Below are positions 50,407 to 59,636 of a DNA stretch of 64,000 bases, piece after piece. The notes under the pieces are model-generated. The model worked only from the letters and a program-made list of their open reading frames with translations, was not told the DNA's origin and did no database searches. Every line of letters begins with the position of its first letter. Positions within the stretch are counted from its first letter, which is position 1. The translations under genes and the position numbers were made by a program. The DNA is taken from NCBI RefSeq assembly GCF_002286815.1, contig NZ_MUNM01000068.1, forward strand, positions 1 through 64,000, read 5' to 3'. Source of the stretch: Pseudomonas sp. PICF141. Its GTDB lineage: Bacteria > Pseudomonadota > Gammaproteobacteria > Pseudomonadales > Pseudomonadaceae.

Positions 50407-52245
50407 ATGAGCCGTACGCTGAACGACACGATTACCTGGGGCATGATGCTCCGCAAGCTGCCTTCCATTACCAAAGCCATTCCCCGCGTGGTGAAGGGCA
50501 TGAAAGCTGCCAACGTCAAGGACCCGACCCAACCGTGTGGCCTGGGCTGGAGCTTCGAGCAGGCGACCTTGCGCAATCCCGATGGCCCGGCTTTGCTGCA
50601 GGGCGAGGTGAGACTCACTTATGCCCAGGTCAATCAGTGGGCCAATCGCATCGCCCATCACCTGATTGCCCAAGGCATCGGCAAGGGCGATGTGGTGGCG
50701 ATTTTTATCGAAAACCGTCCGGAACTGCTGGTAACAATATTGGCGGTGGCCAAGGTCGGTGCGATCAGCGCTTTGCTCAATACTTCCCAGACCCGCGATA
50801 CCCTGGCCCACAGCCTGAATCTGGTGGCGCCGGTGGCAATCGTGGTCGGAGAAGAGCTGGTTGCGGCCTTCAACGCGGTCCGTGAACGGGGGTCCATCGA
50901 CGCGACACGTACCTGGCTTGTCGCCGATCAAGACACTTATCGCGATCCGGGCAATTCGCCCGATGGCTTCATCAACCTGATGGCGGCCAGCGTTGAAGCG
51001 TGCAGCGATAACCCCGTCAGCAGCCAGCAGGTTTTTCTCGACGATCCTTGTTTCTACATTTACACCTCGGGCACCACCGGGTTGCCCAAGGCCGGGGTGT
51101 TCAAACATGGCCGCTGGATGCGCAGCTCCGCCAGCTTCGGGTTGATTGCCCTGAATATGCAGCCGCAGGACGTCGTCTATTGCACCTTGCCGCTGTACCA
51201 CGCCACCGGGCTTTGCGTGTGCTGGGGTTCGGCAATCAGCGGGGCGTCGGGGTTTGCCATTCGCCGCAAGTTCAGCGCCAGCCAGTTCTGGAGTGACGTG
51301 CGCAAATACCGGGCGACCACCCTCGGTTACGTCGGCGAATTGTGTCGCTACCTGGTGGATCAACCGCGCAGCGTCGACGACAGTCGCCACAGCGTAACGA
51401 AGATGATCGGCAATGGTCTGCGCCCCGGCGCATGGAGCGAGTTCAAGACGCGTTTTGCCGTTGACCATATCTGTGAGCTGTACGCCGCCAGCGACGGCAA
51501 TATCGGTTTCACCAACATCCTCAACTTCGACAACACCATCGGCTTTTCCCTGATGTCCTGGGAACTGGTGGCGTACGACCACGACAGCGGCGCCCCCACG
51601 CGAGATACCCAGGGTTTCATGCGTAAAGTGGCCAAGGGCGAGCAGGGGTTACTGCTGGCGAGGATCGACGACAAGGCACCGCTAGACGGCTACACCGATC
51701 CGCAGAAGACCGCAAAAGTCGTGCTCCACGACGTATTCAAGAAGGGCGACCGCTACTTCAATACCGGCGACCTGTTGCGCAACATCGGTTTTGGCCATGC
51801 GCAGTTTGTCGATCGTTTGGGCGACACCTATCGCTGGAAGGGCGAAAACGTCTCGACCACCGAGGTTGAGAACATTCTGCTGCAACATCCGCACATTGCC
51901 GAAGCCGTGGCCTATGGCGTGGAAATCCACAATACCAACGGGCGTGCCGGGATGGCGGCAATTACGCCGGCCGAATCCCTGGCGACCCTGGACTTCAGCG
52001 AGTTGCTGGCTTTCGCCAGGCAGCAACTGCCTGCCTATGCGGTGCCGCTTTTTCTGCGAGTGAAAGTGAAAATGGAAACCACCGGGACCTTCAAATACCA
52101 GAAGACCCGGCTCAAGGATGAAGCCTTCGACCCGAACAAAACCGGCGATGATCCGATTTATGCCTGGTTGCCGGGCACTCAGACTTACGTGCAAGTCACC
52201 GAGCAGGTGCTGGCGGAGATCCAGGGCGGCAAATACCGCTATTGA
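50407..52245 (+). CDS. Long-chain acyl-CoA synthetase (FATP/FadD6-like)
   Basis: This 612-residue AMP-forming enzyme has the P-loop YTSGTTGLPKA (about residue 220), the ELYAASDGNIG motif and the adenylate-binding YFNTGDLL ... DRLGDTYRWKGENVSTTEVE region. The long N-terminus and the AASDGN motif place it with very-long-chain acyl-CoA synthetases and FadD6 rather than classical FadD. It activates fatty acids with ATP and CoA. CGGGAGCATCA precedes the ATG. Confidence 0.9.
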   Translation: MSRTLNDTITWGMMLRKLPSITKAIPRVVKGMKAANVKDPTQPCGLGWSFEQATLRNPDGPALLQGEVRLTYAQVNQWANRIAHHLIAQGIGKGDVVAIFIENRPELLVTILAVAKVGAISALLNTSQTRDTLAHSLNLVAPVAIVVGEELVAAFNAVRERGSIDATRTWLVADQDTYRDPGNSPDGFINLMAASVEACSDNPVSSQQVFLDDPCFYIYTSGTTGLPKAGVFKHGRWMRSSASFGLIALNMQPQDVVYCTLPLYHATGLCVCWGSAISGASGFAIRRKFSASQFWSDVRKYRATTLGYVGELCRYLVDQPRSVDDSRHSVTKMIGNGLRPGAWSEFKTRFAVDHICELYAASDGNIGFTNILNFDNTIGFSLMSWELVAYDHDSGAPTRDTQGFMRKVAKGEQGLLLARIDDKAPLDGYTDPQKTAKVVLHDVFKKGDRYFNTGDLLRNIGFGHAQFVDRLGDTYRWKGENVSTTEVENILLQHPHIAEAVAYGVEIHNTNGRAGMAAITPAESLATLDFSELLAFARQQLPAYAVPLFLRVKVKMETTGTFKYQKTRLKDEAFDPNKTGDDPIYAWLPGTQTYVQVTEQVLAEIQGGKYRY

Positions 52246-52357
52246 ATGCGGCGCTTATTAAATGTGGCTATGACCAGGCATGAGAAAAAAGAAGTGACAG
52301 GTTCTTGAGCGCTCGGGAAACTATGGGCTTTCCGATTGACCGAATGTGGAGTCACCA

Positions 52358-52876
52358 ATGTCAGACAAAAGCCGCCAGATGACACCCGAAGAGGCTGCTG
52401 AATTTGCCGAACAGGTGTTCAATAAAGCGCGCGAAGGCGATGCGGCCATGATGGCTGCGCTGCTGACCAAGGGCTTGCCGGCGAACCTGCGCAACCACAA
52501 GGGCGACACCTTGCTGATGCTCGCCGCGTACCACGGCCATGTCGAGACGGTAAAAGTGCTGCTCGAGCACAAGGCTGATCCTGAAATTCGCAACGACAAC
52601 GGCCAGAGCCCGATTGCCGGCGCGGCATTCAAGGGTGATCTGGCGGTGGTCAAGGCGTTGGTGGAAGGTGGCGCACAAGTGGAAGGTTCGTCCTTCGACG
52701 GTCGCACGGCATTGATGATGGCGGCCATGTTCAACCGCGTCGAAATCGTCGACTACCTGATCAGCAAAGGCGCCGATCCGAAGGCCAAGGATGCCAACGG
52801 CGTATCCGCGCTGGACGCGGCCAAAACCATGGGCGCGGTGGATACCACCGCACAATTGCAGAAATTGCTTGGCTGA
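52358..52876 (+). CDS. Ankyrin-repeat protein
   Basis: This 172-residue protein consists of four ankyrin repeats from about residue 38, visible as GDTLLMLAAYHGHVETVKVLLEH, GQSPIAGAAFKGDLAVVKALVE, GRTALMMAAMFNRVEIVDYLI and a C-terminal cap. It has no signal peptide and is likely a cytoplasmic protein-binding module; partners are unknown. The ATG at 52358 follows TGGAGTCACCA and gives the MSDKSRQMTPEE start. Confidence 0.9.
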   Translation: MSDKSRQMTPEEAAEFAEQVFNKAREGDAAMMAALLTKGLPANLRNHKGDTLLMLAAYHGHVETVKVLLEHKADPEIRNDNGQSPIAGAAFKGDLAVVKALVEGGAQVEGSSFDGRTALMMAAMFNRVEIVDYLISKGADPKAKDANGVSALDAAKTMGAVDTTAQLQKLLG

Positions 52877-52883
52877 TCACATT

Positions 52884-52961
52884 AAAAGATCGCAGCCTTC
52901 GGCAGCTCCTACAGAGCGCACGTCATACCAATGTAGGAGCTGCCGAAGGCTGCGATCTTTT
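52884..52961. repeat. Perfect 30-bp inverted repeat (BIME-type)
   Basis: Arms 52884-52913 and 52932-52961 are exact reverse complements (AAAAGATCGCAGCCTTCGGC and onward) with an 18-base loop. It directly follows the ankyrin gene. Confidence 0.9.
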
Positions 52962-53027
52962 CGTTTTCATGCTTAACCTGCGTTATCCTTCGCGCCCTCA
53001 AATCTCCCTCGCTACAGGATCCACCTC

Positions 53028-53558
53028 ATGAAAGCCGCACTCGTCGAACTCATCAGCAAAATCAGCTCCGGGTGCATGAGCGAGGACGAAATCCTGAAAG
53101 TCGCTGACGAAGCGGCTCAGGCCTATGCGGATCCAGAAGCTTTTCTGACGGCCAATCCAGACATCAACTACGACGACACTTTCCCGATCCCGTTGGGCGA
53201 ATGGGTCGTCGTCGGCAGCTTGCCGGAAACCGTGCTGTTCCAGGCCGATACCTACATGGACCTGTTTGCGCAAATCGTCGCTTCGTTCGGCCCCGGCGTC
53301 GATTTCAACATCAAACCCAAGCAACTGGCCAAGACCGAAGCCCTGACAGCGCTCAACCGCATTCAGGTGCAGATGAGCAGCCTGAACAAGGAAAACGGCG
53401 GTTACACACTGATGAACTTCAGCCAGCTGCTCGACGACGAGTTGCAAATGGTGCTGGTCTACGGAAACGACGTGCCACGGGTGCTGGAGTTGTGCGCCGA
53501 AGTCGGCATCGCCGCCGCGCCCTCCCTGGAAGCCCTGAAAGTGGCGATCCACGTCTGA
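53028..53558 (+). CDS. Conserved hypothetical protein, 176 residues
   Basis: The product is acidic and soluble, with an N-terminal helical part (about 1-45) followed by a mixed region including NYDDTFPIPLGEWVVVG and PGVDFNIKPKQLAKTEAL. No signal peptide, membrane helix or catalytic motif is seen, and I do not recognise the family. It lies between a repeat and a small membrane-protein gene on the same strand. Confidence 0.75.
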   Translation: MKAALVELISKISSGCMSEDEILKVADEAAQAYADPEAFLTANPDINYDDTFPIPLGEWVVVGSLPETVLFQADTYMDLFAQIVASFGPGVDFNIKPKQLAKTEALTALNRIQVQMSSLNKENGGYTLMNFSQLLDDELQMVLVYGNDVPRVLELCAEVGIAAAPSLEALKVAIHV

Positions 53559-53641
53559 AGCTGTGCAGGACGGTAATAAAACGGAACCCTCGCAAGGCCC
53601 GACTATCCTAAGAGGGCGTACCACTCTTCGGGAGCGTCACC

Positions 53642-53833
53642 ATGGGTTCCACGTTCAACAGCCTGGTTGGCCTGATTATTCTTGCCCTGGATATCTGGGC
53701 CATCATCAACGTGCTTAAAAGTGGCGCCGAGACCGGGATGAAAATCCTCTGGGTGTTATTGATCCTGCTGCTGCCGGTCCTGGGCCTGATCATCTGGGCC
53801 ATCGCCGGGCCAAGGGGTGACGTGCGGATCTGA
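53642..53833 (+). CDS. Small PLDc_N-domain membrane protein
   Basis: This 63-residue protein has two hydrophobic helices (about 7-24 and 35-56) in the phospholipase-D-nuclease N-terminal pattern (LDIWAIINVL, ILWVLLILLLPVLGLIIW, then GPRGD). It is an inner-membrane hairpin of unknown function. GGGAGCGTCACC precedes the ATG. Confidence 0.83.
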   Translation: MGSTFNSLVGLIILALDIWAIINVLKSGAETGMKILWVLLILLLPVLGLIIWAIAGPRGDVRI

Positions 53834-53857
53834 TTGGTTTGGCCTGTAACACTGAAC

Positions 53858-53948
53858 CTGTGGGAGCGTGGCTTGCCCGCGATGCAGGCGCCGCGGTCTG
53901 TCAGCTGTAACGCGGCGATCCTGTCGCGGGCAAGCCACGCTCCCACAG
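53858..53948. repeat. Inverted repeat, GGGAGCGTGGCTTGCCCGCG family
   Basis: Arms 53858-53882 and 53924-53948 are exact reverse complements. It follows the PLDc_N gene and may act as its terminator. Confidence 0.88.
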
Positions 53949-54136
53949 GATTGGGCCGAGCCATGACGTGAGGTTCGACCTGTATATTCAGTCAATCCAT
54001 CTGTCGACTTCGCGAGCAAGCATCGCTCAGGTTCTGGGTTTTTTCATGCCGACACGCGGTAATCCGTTGAACGATCAGTCAGGGGTAAAGTCCAGATAGA
54101 AGTAAGCCCATCCATGGGTTTATCGAGGAGGCACCG

Positions 54137-54370
54137 ATGCAAAAGTGGAAAATCACTTTCGTGGATGATCACGGTGAAACAGTGGACGAACTCTTCGAGT
54201 GCGAGGAATGCCCGAATAGCGAGCAGGCCGCCAAACTCATTCGCGCCCGGTGCCTGCCGGTCGCGGCCGAACTGGATCTCAATGATCTGGAGGGGCGTAC
54301 CGATGATCCGACCGTCAAAAGTCTGAAATCCCAGAACAGCATCGAAATCATCAGTATTACCCCGATCTGA
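54137..54370 (+). CDS. Small acidic hypothetical protein, 77 residues
   Basis: The ATG follows GAGGAGGCACCG, a strong ribosome site. The protein is acidic, with two Cys in FECEECP near residue 22 and the remainder of mixed character (QAAKLIRARCLPVAAELDL). No known family was recognised. It is isolated from its neighbours by gaps of about 190 and 215 bases. Confidence 0.65.
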   Translation: MQKWKITFVDDHGETVDELFECEECPNSEQAAKLIRARCLPVAAELDLNDLEGRTDDPTVKSLKSQNSIEIISITPI

Positions 54371-54585
54371 TACATCTCTTGTCACATTCACACCCAGACC
54401 TTGGCAGCAGCTCTGTCTTGAGGCTACTCTGCAAGCGAGATCAGCGAATGACTCGCTAAGGTCTGGTCTTGTCAGCTACATGCTTGTTTCCCGTCGGCAA
54501 CCTCTGTTGCCGTATCGCTTTCACTAATCGGTTGAAAGTGCAGGGAATACGGAAAGTCTATCCATCAGTCTGAGGGGGACGTTTC

Positions 54586-54927
54586 ATGAGCACAGCCTAT
54601 CAAGAAGACATCAGCAGCAGCGTGCTGCGCCGCATGAAAGAAGGCGGTTTCGACTTTTCACGATTCCATCCCATCGAGTTCTACGCCATTTTCCCGGACG
54701 AGGAGCGGGCACGCAGGGCGGCAGGTCATTTTTGTGGTGAATCCTTGAATGCCCAGATCAGCGTGCGCGATGACGGCGCATGGCATCTGGAACTGAGCAA
54801 AGTGATGTATGCCACCTACGACGGGATCGGCGACTTTGAGCAGGACTTCGAGGCGGTGGTCGAGCCTCTGGGCGGTATCATCGAAGGATGGGGCGTCAAG
54901 CAGGAGGTACGAGGGCTACTCGCATAA
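54586..54927 (+). CDS. RraB-like ribonuclease E inhibitor family protein
   Basis: This 113-residue protein resembles the RraB family: MKEGGFDFSRFHPIEFYAIFPDEERARRAA, then LELSKVMYATYDGIGDFEQDFEAVVEPLGG with the closing DGWG-like EGWGVKQ. E. coli RraB binds RNase E and modulates mRNA decay. TGAGGGGGACGTTTC precedes the ATG. A Rho-independent hairpin follows the stop. Confidence 0.82.
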   Translation: MSTAYQEDISSSVLRRMKEGGFDFSRFHPIEFYAIFPDEERARRAAGHFCGESLNAQISVRDDGAWHLELSKVMYATYDGIGDFEQDFEAVVEPLGGIIEGWGVKQEVRGLLA

Positions 54928-54951
54928 CGTTATGAACAGTGACAATTCAGC

Positions 54952-54980
54952 AACGGCTGACCTTCGGGTTGGCCGTTTTC
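54952..54980 (+). terminator. Terminator of the RraB-like gene
   Basis: AACGGCTGACC (54952-54962) pairs with GGGTTGGCCGTT (54966-54977) with wobble, followed by TTTC. Confidence 0.8.
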
Positions 54981-55003
54981 GTTTTTGCGGTTTGCAAAGG
55001 TTT

Positions 55004-55073
55004 AAAAGATCGCAGCCTCGTTTCACGCGTTCTCCTGTAGGAGCTGTCGAGTGGAACGAGGCTGCGATCTTTT
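55004..55073. repeat. BIME-type inverted repeat
   Basis: AAAAGATCGCAGCCTCGTTT at 55004 and GAACGAGGCTGCGATCTTTT ending 55073 pair, with a less perfect inner CTCCTGTAGGAG stem. Same family as 12523. Confidence 0.85.
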
Positions 55074-55109
55074 GATCTGGGTTTTTGATTCATAACGTTT
55101 CAAACACGC

Positions 55110-55133
55110 AAAAAAAACCGCCTGAGCAGGCGG
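55110..55133 (-). terminator. Orphan minus-strand terminator
   Basis: CCGCCTG and CAGGCGG (55118-55133) form a tight hairpin around AG or CT, with eight T following on the minus strand (55110-55117). No minus-strand gene is evident to its right. The stretch 55134-55398 otherwise holds only the promoter region of the ATP-grasp gene, as far as I can see. Confidence 0.7.
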
Positions 55134-55398
55134 CTAAAGGGAAGTTCGATCAGGTTTTCCAGCGAATGTGCCGATTATCCGCACCGCCGCCCGGGCAGTG
55201 AAATCAACTCTGGCTATGCTGCTGATAGGCGACAGCATTGCTTCGCCATGAAGCGGGGGCAATCAGGTTGGGGCATTTACCGCACAGGATTGGTGCGGTG
55301 CGCGCAGCGTCATTATCCAACTGATTGATATCAAAGCGTTTATGCCGATGGCACGGGCCTTGCGAAGACCTGGATGTCCATGTGACAAGGAGTACGGC

Positions 55399-56808
55399 AT
55401 GATCCGCACCTATTTTGATGAGATGTACGATGCCGGCGGCCAGGTCCGCCCGCATTATCGGGAGTTTGCCCGTTGGCTGGCCGAAACGCCTGACGAGCTT
55501 TTGGCACAACGGCGACGCGAGGCCGATCTGTTATTTCATCGTGCCGGGATTACATTCACGCTCTATGGTGATGAGCAAGGGACAGAGCGCCTGATTCCCT
55601 TCGACACCATTCCCCGCAGTATCCCCGCCAGTGAATGGCGGGTCGTCGAGCGCGGCTGCATTCAGCGGGTCAAGGCATTGAACATGTTCCTTGCCGACCT
55701 CTATCACGAGCAGCGCATCATCAAGGCCGGCATCATCCCGGCCGAGCAAGTGCTGGCCAACGAGCAATACCAGTTGGCGATGCAGGGGCTGGATTTGCAC
55801 CGCGATATCTATTCCCACATTTCCGGTGTCGACCTGGTGCGCGATGGCGACGGCACGTACTACGTGCTCGAAGACAACCTTCGTACCCCCAGCGGCGTGA
55901 GCTATATGCTCGAAGACCGCAAGATGATGATGCGATTGTTTCCCGAATTGTTCGCCGCCCAGCGCATCGCGCCCATCGACCACTATCCGAACCTGTTGCT
56001 CGACACCTTGAAAAGCTCCAGCCCGATCGACAACCCGAGCGTGGTGGTGCTGACGCCGGGGCGCTTCAACAGCGCATTTTTCGAGCATGCGTTTCTGGCT
56101 CGGGAAATGGGGGTCGAGCTGGTGGAAGGTGCGGACCTGTTCGTGCGCGATGACAAGGTGTTCATGCGCACCACGGACGGGCCGAAAGCCGTCGACGTGA
56201 TTTACCGTCGCCTCGACGATGCCTTCCTCGATCCGCTGGCATTCAACCCGGACTCGATGCTCGGCGTTCCAGGTCTGCTGTCGTCTTACCGTTCCGGCAA
56301 TGTGGTGCTGGCGAATGCCATCGGCACCGGGGTCGCAGACGACAAATCGGTGTACCCCTTCGTCACGGACATGATTCGTTTCTACCTGGATGAAGAGCCG
56401 ATCCTGAAGAACGTGCCGACATGGCAGTGTCGTAATCCCTCCGAACTGTCCCACGTACTGGCCAATCTTCCAGAACTGGTGGTCAAGGAAACCCAGGGCT
56501 CCGGTGGTTACGGAATGCTGGTGGGGCCGGCGGCGACGGCGGCGGAAATCGAATCTTTCCGTGAGCGGATCAAAGCCAAGCCCCACGCGTACATCGCTCA
56601 ACCGACGTTGTCTTTATCGACCTGCCCGACCTTTGTCGAAAACGGCATCGCTCCACGCCATATCGACCTGCGTCCGTTTGTATTGTCTGGCCGCGAAACC
56701 CGGGTTGTGCCCGGCGGTTTGACCCGTGTCGCCTTGCGCGAAGGCTCCCTGGTGGTGAACTCCTCCCAGGGCGGTGGAACCAAGGACACCTGGGTGGTCG
56801 AGGATTGA
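55399..56808 (+). CDS. Circularly permuted ATP-grasp protein
   Basis: This 469-residue protein belongs to the DUF404/DUF407 circularly permuted ATP-grasp type 2 family. Segments include RVKALNMFLADLYHEQRI, VLEDNLRTPSGVSYMLEDR, LVVKETQGSGGYGMLVGP and the C-terminal GGLTRVALREGSLVVNSSQGG stretch. AAGGAG precedes the ATG at 55399. It heads a three-gene operon with an alpha-E protein and a transglutaminase-like protein, a widespread trio thought to make and process a peptide; the product is not known. Confidence 0.9.
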   Translation: MIRTYFDEMYDAGGQVRPHYREFARWLAETPDELLAQRRREADLLFHRAGITFTLYGDEQGTERLIPFDTIPRSIPASEWRVVERGCIQRVKALNMFLADLYHEQRIIKAGIIPAEQVLANEQYQLAMQGLDLHRDIYSHISGVDLVRDGDGTYYVLEDNLRTPSGVSYMLEDRKMMMRLFPELFAAQRIAPIDHYPNLLLDTLKSSSPIDNPSVVVLTPGRFNSAFFEHAFLAREMGVELVEGADLFVRDDKVFMRTTDGPKAVDVIYRRLDDAFLDPLAFNPDSMLGVPGLLSSYRSGNVVLANAIGTGVADDKSVYPFVTDMIRFYLDEEPILKNVPTWQCRNPSELSHVLANLPELVVKETQGSGGYGMLVGPAATAAEIESFRERIKAKPHAYIAQPTLSLSTCPTFVENGIAPRHIDLRPFVLSGRETRVVPGGLTRVALREGSLVVNSSQGGGTKDTWVVED

Positions 56809-56820
56809 AGGAAGCCTGCC

Positions 56821-57771
56821 ATGTTAAGTAGAACTGCCTCGGATCTGTATTGGATGTCGCGTTACCTGGAGCGGGCGGAAAACCTCGCACGGATGCTCGA
56901 CATCAGTTATTCGCTGTCACTGATGCCGCAAGACGGGCGTGGTGATGGCTTGCATGAACTCGCCATGCCATTGCTGATCACTGGCACCCTGGACGATTAC
57001 CTGGAGCGCCATGGCGAACTGCATGCTGAACGGCTGCTGCATTTTTTTGCCCTGGATGCGGCCAACCCGGCGAGCATCTACAGCTGCCTCGGTGCCGCGC
57101 GAGCCAGCGCCCATGCGGTGCGTGGGCGAATCACCGCCGACATGTGGGAAAACATCAACGCCACCTGGCTGGAAATTCGCGGGATCGCCGAGCAAGGTTT
57201 GAGTCGCTACGGCATGAGCCGTTTCTGTGAGTGGATCAAGGAACGTTCCCACCTGTTCCGTGGCGCGTCCTACGGCACCATCATGCGTAACGACGCGTTC
57301 CGCTTCATTCGTCTGGGCACCTTTATCGAAAGGGCTGACAACACGTTGCGCCTGCTCGACGCCCGTTACGAAATGGCCGGCGATCAGGCCGAAGCAGTCA
57401 GCGACGGCACGGCTCACGCCTATTACCAGTGGAGCGCCTTGCTGCGGGCCTTGTCGTCGTTCGAGGCTTACACCGAGATTTACCGCGACGCTCCCGGTGC
57501 CCGGCATGTGGCCGAGTTGTTGTTGCTGCGCGCCGATGTGCCGCGATCCCTGCGGGCCTGCACTGAAGAAATCGACCAGATCCTCGCTCAATTGCCGGGA
57601 GCCAACGGTCGTCCTGCCCAGCGGTTGGCGGCAGAAATGGACGCACGCCTGCGCTACACCGGTATCAACGAAATCCTCGACGAAGGCCTGCACGCCTGGC
57701 TGACCGAGTTCATCCCGCTGGTGCGCCGGTTGGGCAATGCCATACACAGTTCCTACCTGGAGGCTGCATGA
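56821..57771 (+). CDS. Alpha-E domain protein (DUF403)
   Basis: This 316-residue all-helical protein has the family start MLSRTASDLYWMSRYLERAENLARML and FIERADNTLRLLDARY. It has no membrane segment. The family almost always travels with the ATP-grasp protein 12 bases upstream and the transglutaminase whose start overlaps its stop by four bases. Its biochemical role is unknown. Confidence 0.9.
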   Translation: MLSRTASDLYWMSRYLERAENLARMLDISYSLSLMPQDGRGDGLHELAMPLLITGTLDDYLERHGELHAERLLHFFALDAANPASIYSCLGAARASAHAVRGRITADMWENINATWLEIRGIAEQGLSRYGMSRFCEWIKERSHLFRGASYGTIMRNDAFRFIRLGTFIERADNTLRLLDARYEMAGDQAEAVSDGTAHAYYQWSALLRALSSFEAYTEIYRDAPGARHVAELLLLRADVPRSLRACTEEIDQILAQLPGANGRPAQRLAAEMDARLRYTGINEILDEGLHAWLTEFIPLVRRLGNAIHSSYLEAA

Positions 57772-58577
57772 GACTTTCCATTAGCCACGAGACCACCTAT
57801 CACTACGAAGATCAGGTGCGGGCGAGCATCCAGTACCTGCGACTGACCCCCCATGACAGCGAACGCCAGCACGTGCTCAGCTGGCAGCTCGACCTGCCAC
57901 GCCCGGTGCGTGCGCAACTCGATCCGTTCGGCAATATCCTGCATGTGCTGACCCTGGACGAACCCCACGAGGCAATCATCATCGGCGCCCGCGGGCAGGT
58001 GGACATCGACGAACTGCGCGAAGCCGAACATGAAAGCCAGTCGGCGCTGCCGTTCTTGCGCTTTACGCGCCTGACCGAAGCCGACGACGCGTTGCGCGCG
58101 TTTGCCGAGAAGGCCTGCAAACAACGCCGGGATCGTACGGCGCTGATCGATTTGATGCATGGCCTGAACCAGCACATGACCTACACGCCGGGTTCCACGG
58201 AAGTCGACACCAGCGCCGCCCAGGCTTTCGCCGGGCGCTCCGGCGTCTGCCAGGACCACACCCATGCATTTCTTGCCTGCGCCCGCAGCCTGGGCATTCC
58301 CTCGCGTTATGTGTCGGGGTATTTGTACAGCGAGAACTGCGAACACCTGGCCAGTCACGCCTGGGCTGAAGCCTGGCTGGATGACGCCTGGTACAGCTTC
58401 GACGTAACCAACGAACTGGCCCGCCCGGAGCGTCACCTGAAACTGGCGGTGGGCCTGGATTACCTCGACGCCTGCCCGGTGCGCGGCATGCGTCGTGGAG
58501 GCGGGTGCGAGCAGATGCATGCCAAGGTGTTGGTCTCGCCGACGCCAGCGCCGGTGATTTTGGTGCAACAGCAGTAA
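57768..58577 (+). CDS. Transglutaminase-like cysteine protease family protein
   Basis: This 269-residue protein has an N-terminal beta domain (about 1-85, MRLSISHETTYHYEDQV) and a transglutaminase-core domain with the triad Cys161 (GVCQDHTHAF), His197 (SHAWAEAW) and Asp212 (YSFDVTNE). There is no signal peptide. It closes the ATP-grasp/alpha-E operon and would be expected to cleave or cross-link a peptide related to the ATP-grasp product. Confidence 0.9.
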   Translation: MRLSISHETTYHYEDQVRASIQYLRLTPHDSERQHVLSWQLDLPRPVRAQLDPFGNILHVLTLDEPHEAIIIGARGQVDIDELREAEHESQSALPFLRFTRLTEADDALRAFAEKACKQRRDRTALIDLMHGLNQHMTYTPGSTEVDTSAAQAFAGRSGVCQDHTHAFLACARSLGIPSRYVSGYLYSENCEHLASHAWAEAWLDDAWYSFDVTNELARPERHLKLAVGLDYLDACPVRGMRRGGGCEQMHAKVLVSPTPAPVILVQQQ

Positions 58578-58588
58578 CCTGCCACCGA

Positions 58589-58697
58589 TCGTTCCCACGC
58601 TCTGCGTGGGATTGCCTCCACGGACGCTCCGCGTTCGGTTTTGGATGTGACGCAGAGCGTCACGGGCTGCATTCCCACGCGGAGCGTGGGAACGATC
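58589..58697. repeat. Inverted repeat, CGTTCCCACGCTCTGCGTGGG family
   Basis: GATCGTTCCCACGCTCTGCG at 58588 and GCGGAGCGTGGGAACGATC ending 58697 are complementary, with an inner GTGACGCAGAGCGTCAC stem. It is the second copy of the element at 36447 and lies between convergent genes. Confidence 0.9.
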
Positions 58698-58718
58698 ACT
58701 GAGCAGGGAGGGATGTCT

Positions 58719-59540
58719 TCAGGGCTTCACCTTGCGCCCAGCCATGTGCTTCAAATACCCCACCAACATTTCCAGATCCCCCTCCGGCAACACCGTCGTC
58801 GCGAACGCCGGCATCTTCGCCTGTGGCCACTGGCGCAAGCTTTGCGGATCACGAATGTAGCGCTTGAGGAAATCCGCGCCGAAGTACTCGGTCGGGTTGA
58901 ACGGGATATTCAGGTCCGGCCCGAACTGCGCATCGCCTGCGCCATTCAATCGATGGCACGCCAGGCAGTTCTTCTGAAACAGCGCAAAGCCCTTGTTCAC
59001 CGGATCGTCCGCCTTCAGTGCAGGGTCGGGCAGCAGGGCAGGGAAGCGCTCGGCCACCGGGGCCATGCGCTTGATGCTGGCGACTTGGAATGGCCATTGC
59101 TCGGGGCTGATATTGCCCGCCTGTGGATCGGTCCAGACCAGGTAAAACGGCCCCGCACTGGGCTTGCCTTCTGACAACGGCGGCCAAGGCTTGGCCGGGT
59201 CTTCAATCGCCAGCCAGGCCCGCGCGCCTTGGGTATTGAGTAATGGCGCGGCGGTCAGTTCGGCGGCAAAACCGTCCAGGGCAATGGCTTGCAGGTGATC
59301 GTCAGGCTTGATGCCTGTCAACAACGCCGCCAACGGCACCGCGCGATAGCTCATGTCCCGTTTGTAGGAAACGTCGTTCGCGATCGTGATGGTCTGAACC
59401 TGAGGATGCTTGAGCAATTGCTCGGTCTGCCAGGTGCGAGGGCTCGCGCCTGGCTCAAGATTCAGCTGTGCGGCAGAAAGAGGCATGCTGAGCAGCAAAG
59501 CCCCAAACACAATGAGCGCTTTCAAGTGATTGCCGTCCAT
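58719..59540 (-). CDS. Periplasmic c-type cytochrome with N-terminal extra domain
   Basis: This 273-residue protein has a signal peptide (about 1-24, PLSAAQ), an N-terminal domain (about 25-165, with YKRDMSYRAVPLAALL) that resembles molybdopterin-oxidoreductase-like folds without obvious cofactor residues, and a C-terminal cytochrome c domain with CLACH and the MPAF Met ligand region. It should transfer electrons in the periplasm. The ATG at 59540 gives the signal peptide. The electron partner is unknown. Confidence 0.82.
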   Translation of the reverse strand: MDGNHLKALIVFGALLLSMPLSAAQLNLEPGASPRTWQTEQLLKHPQVQTITIANDVSYKRDMSYRAVPLAALLTGIKPDDHLQAIALDGFAAELTAAPLLNTQGARAWLAIEDPAKPWPPLSEGKPSAGPFYLVWTDPQAGNISPEQWPFQVASIKRMAPVAERFPALLPDPALKADDPVNKGFALFQKNCLACHRLNGAGDAQFGPDLNIPFNPTEYFGADFLKRYIRDPQSLRQWPQAKMPAFATTVLPEGDLEMLVGYLKHMAGRKVKP

Positions 59541-59636
59541 GTCGTGGAAATGCCGCAAAGGTTGGCACAGCCACGCCGGCTCGAATAGCGAGCCAATCAC
59601 ATTTTTATCAGGCGAAACGAAAACCCTGATGCTCGA

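Noticed and set aside
55204..55509. Minus-strand frame of 101 codons before the ATP-grasp gene
   Set aside because: Overlaps the ATP-grasp start and promoter, lacks a ribosome site and resembles no protein known to me.
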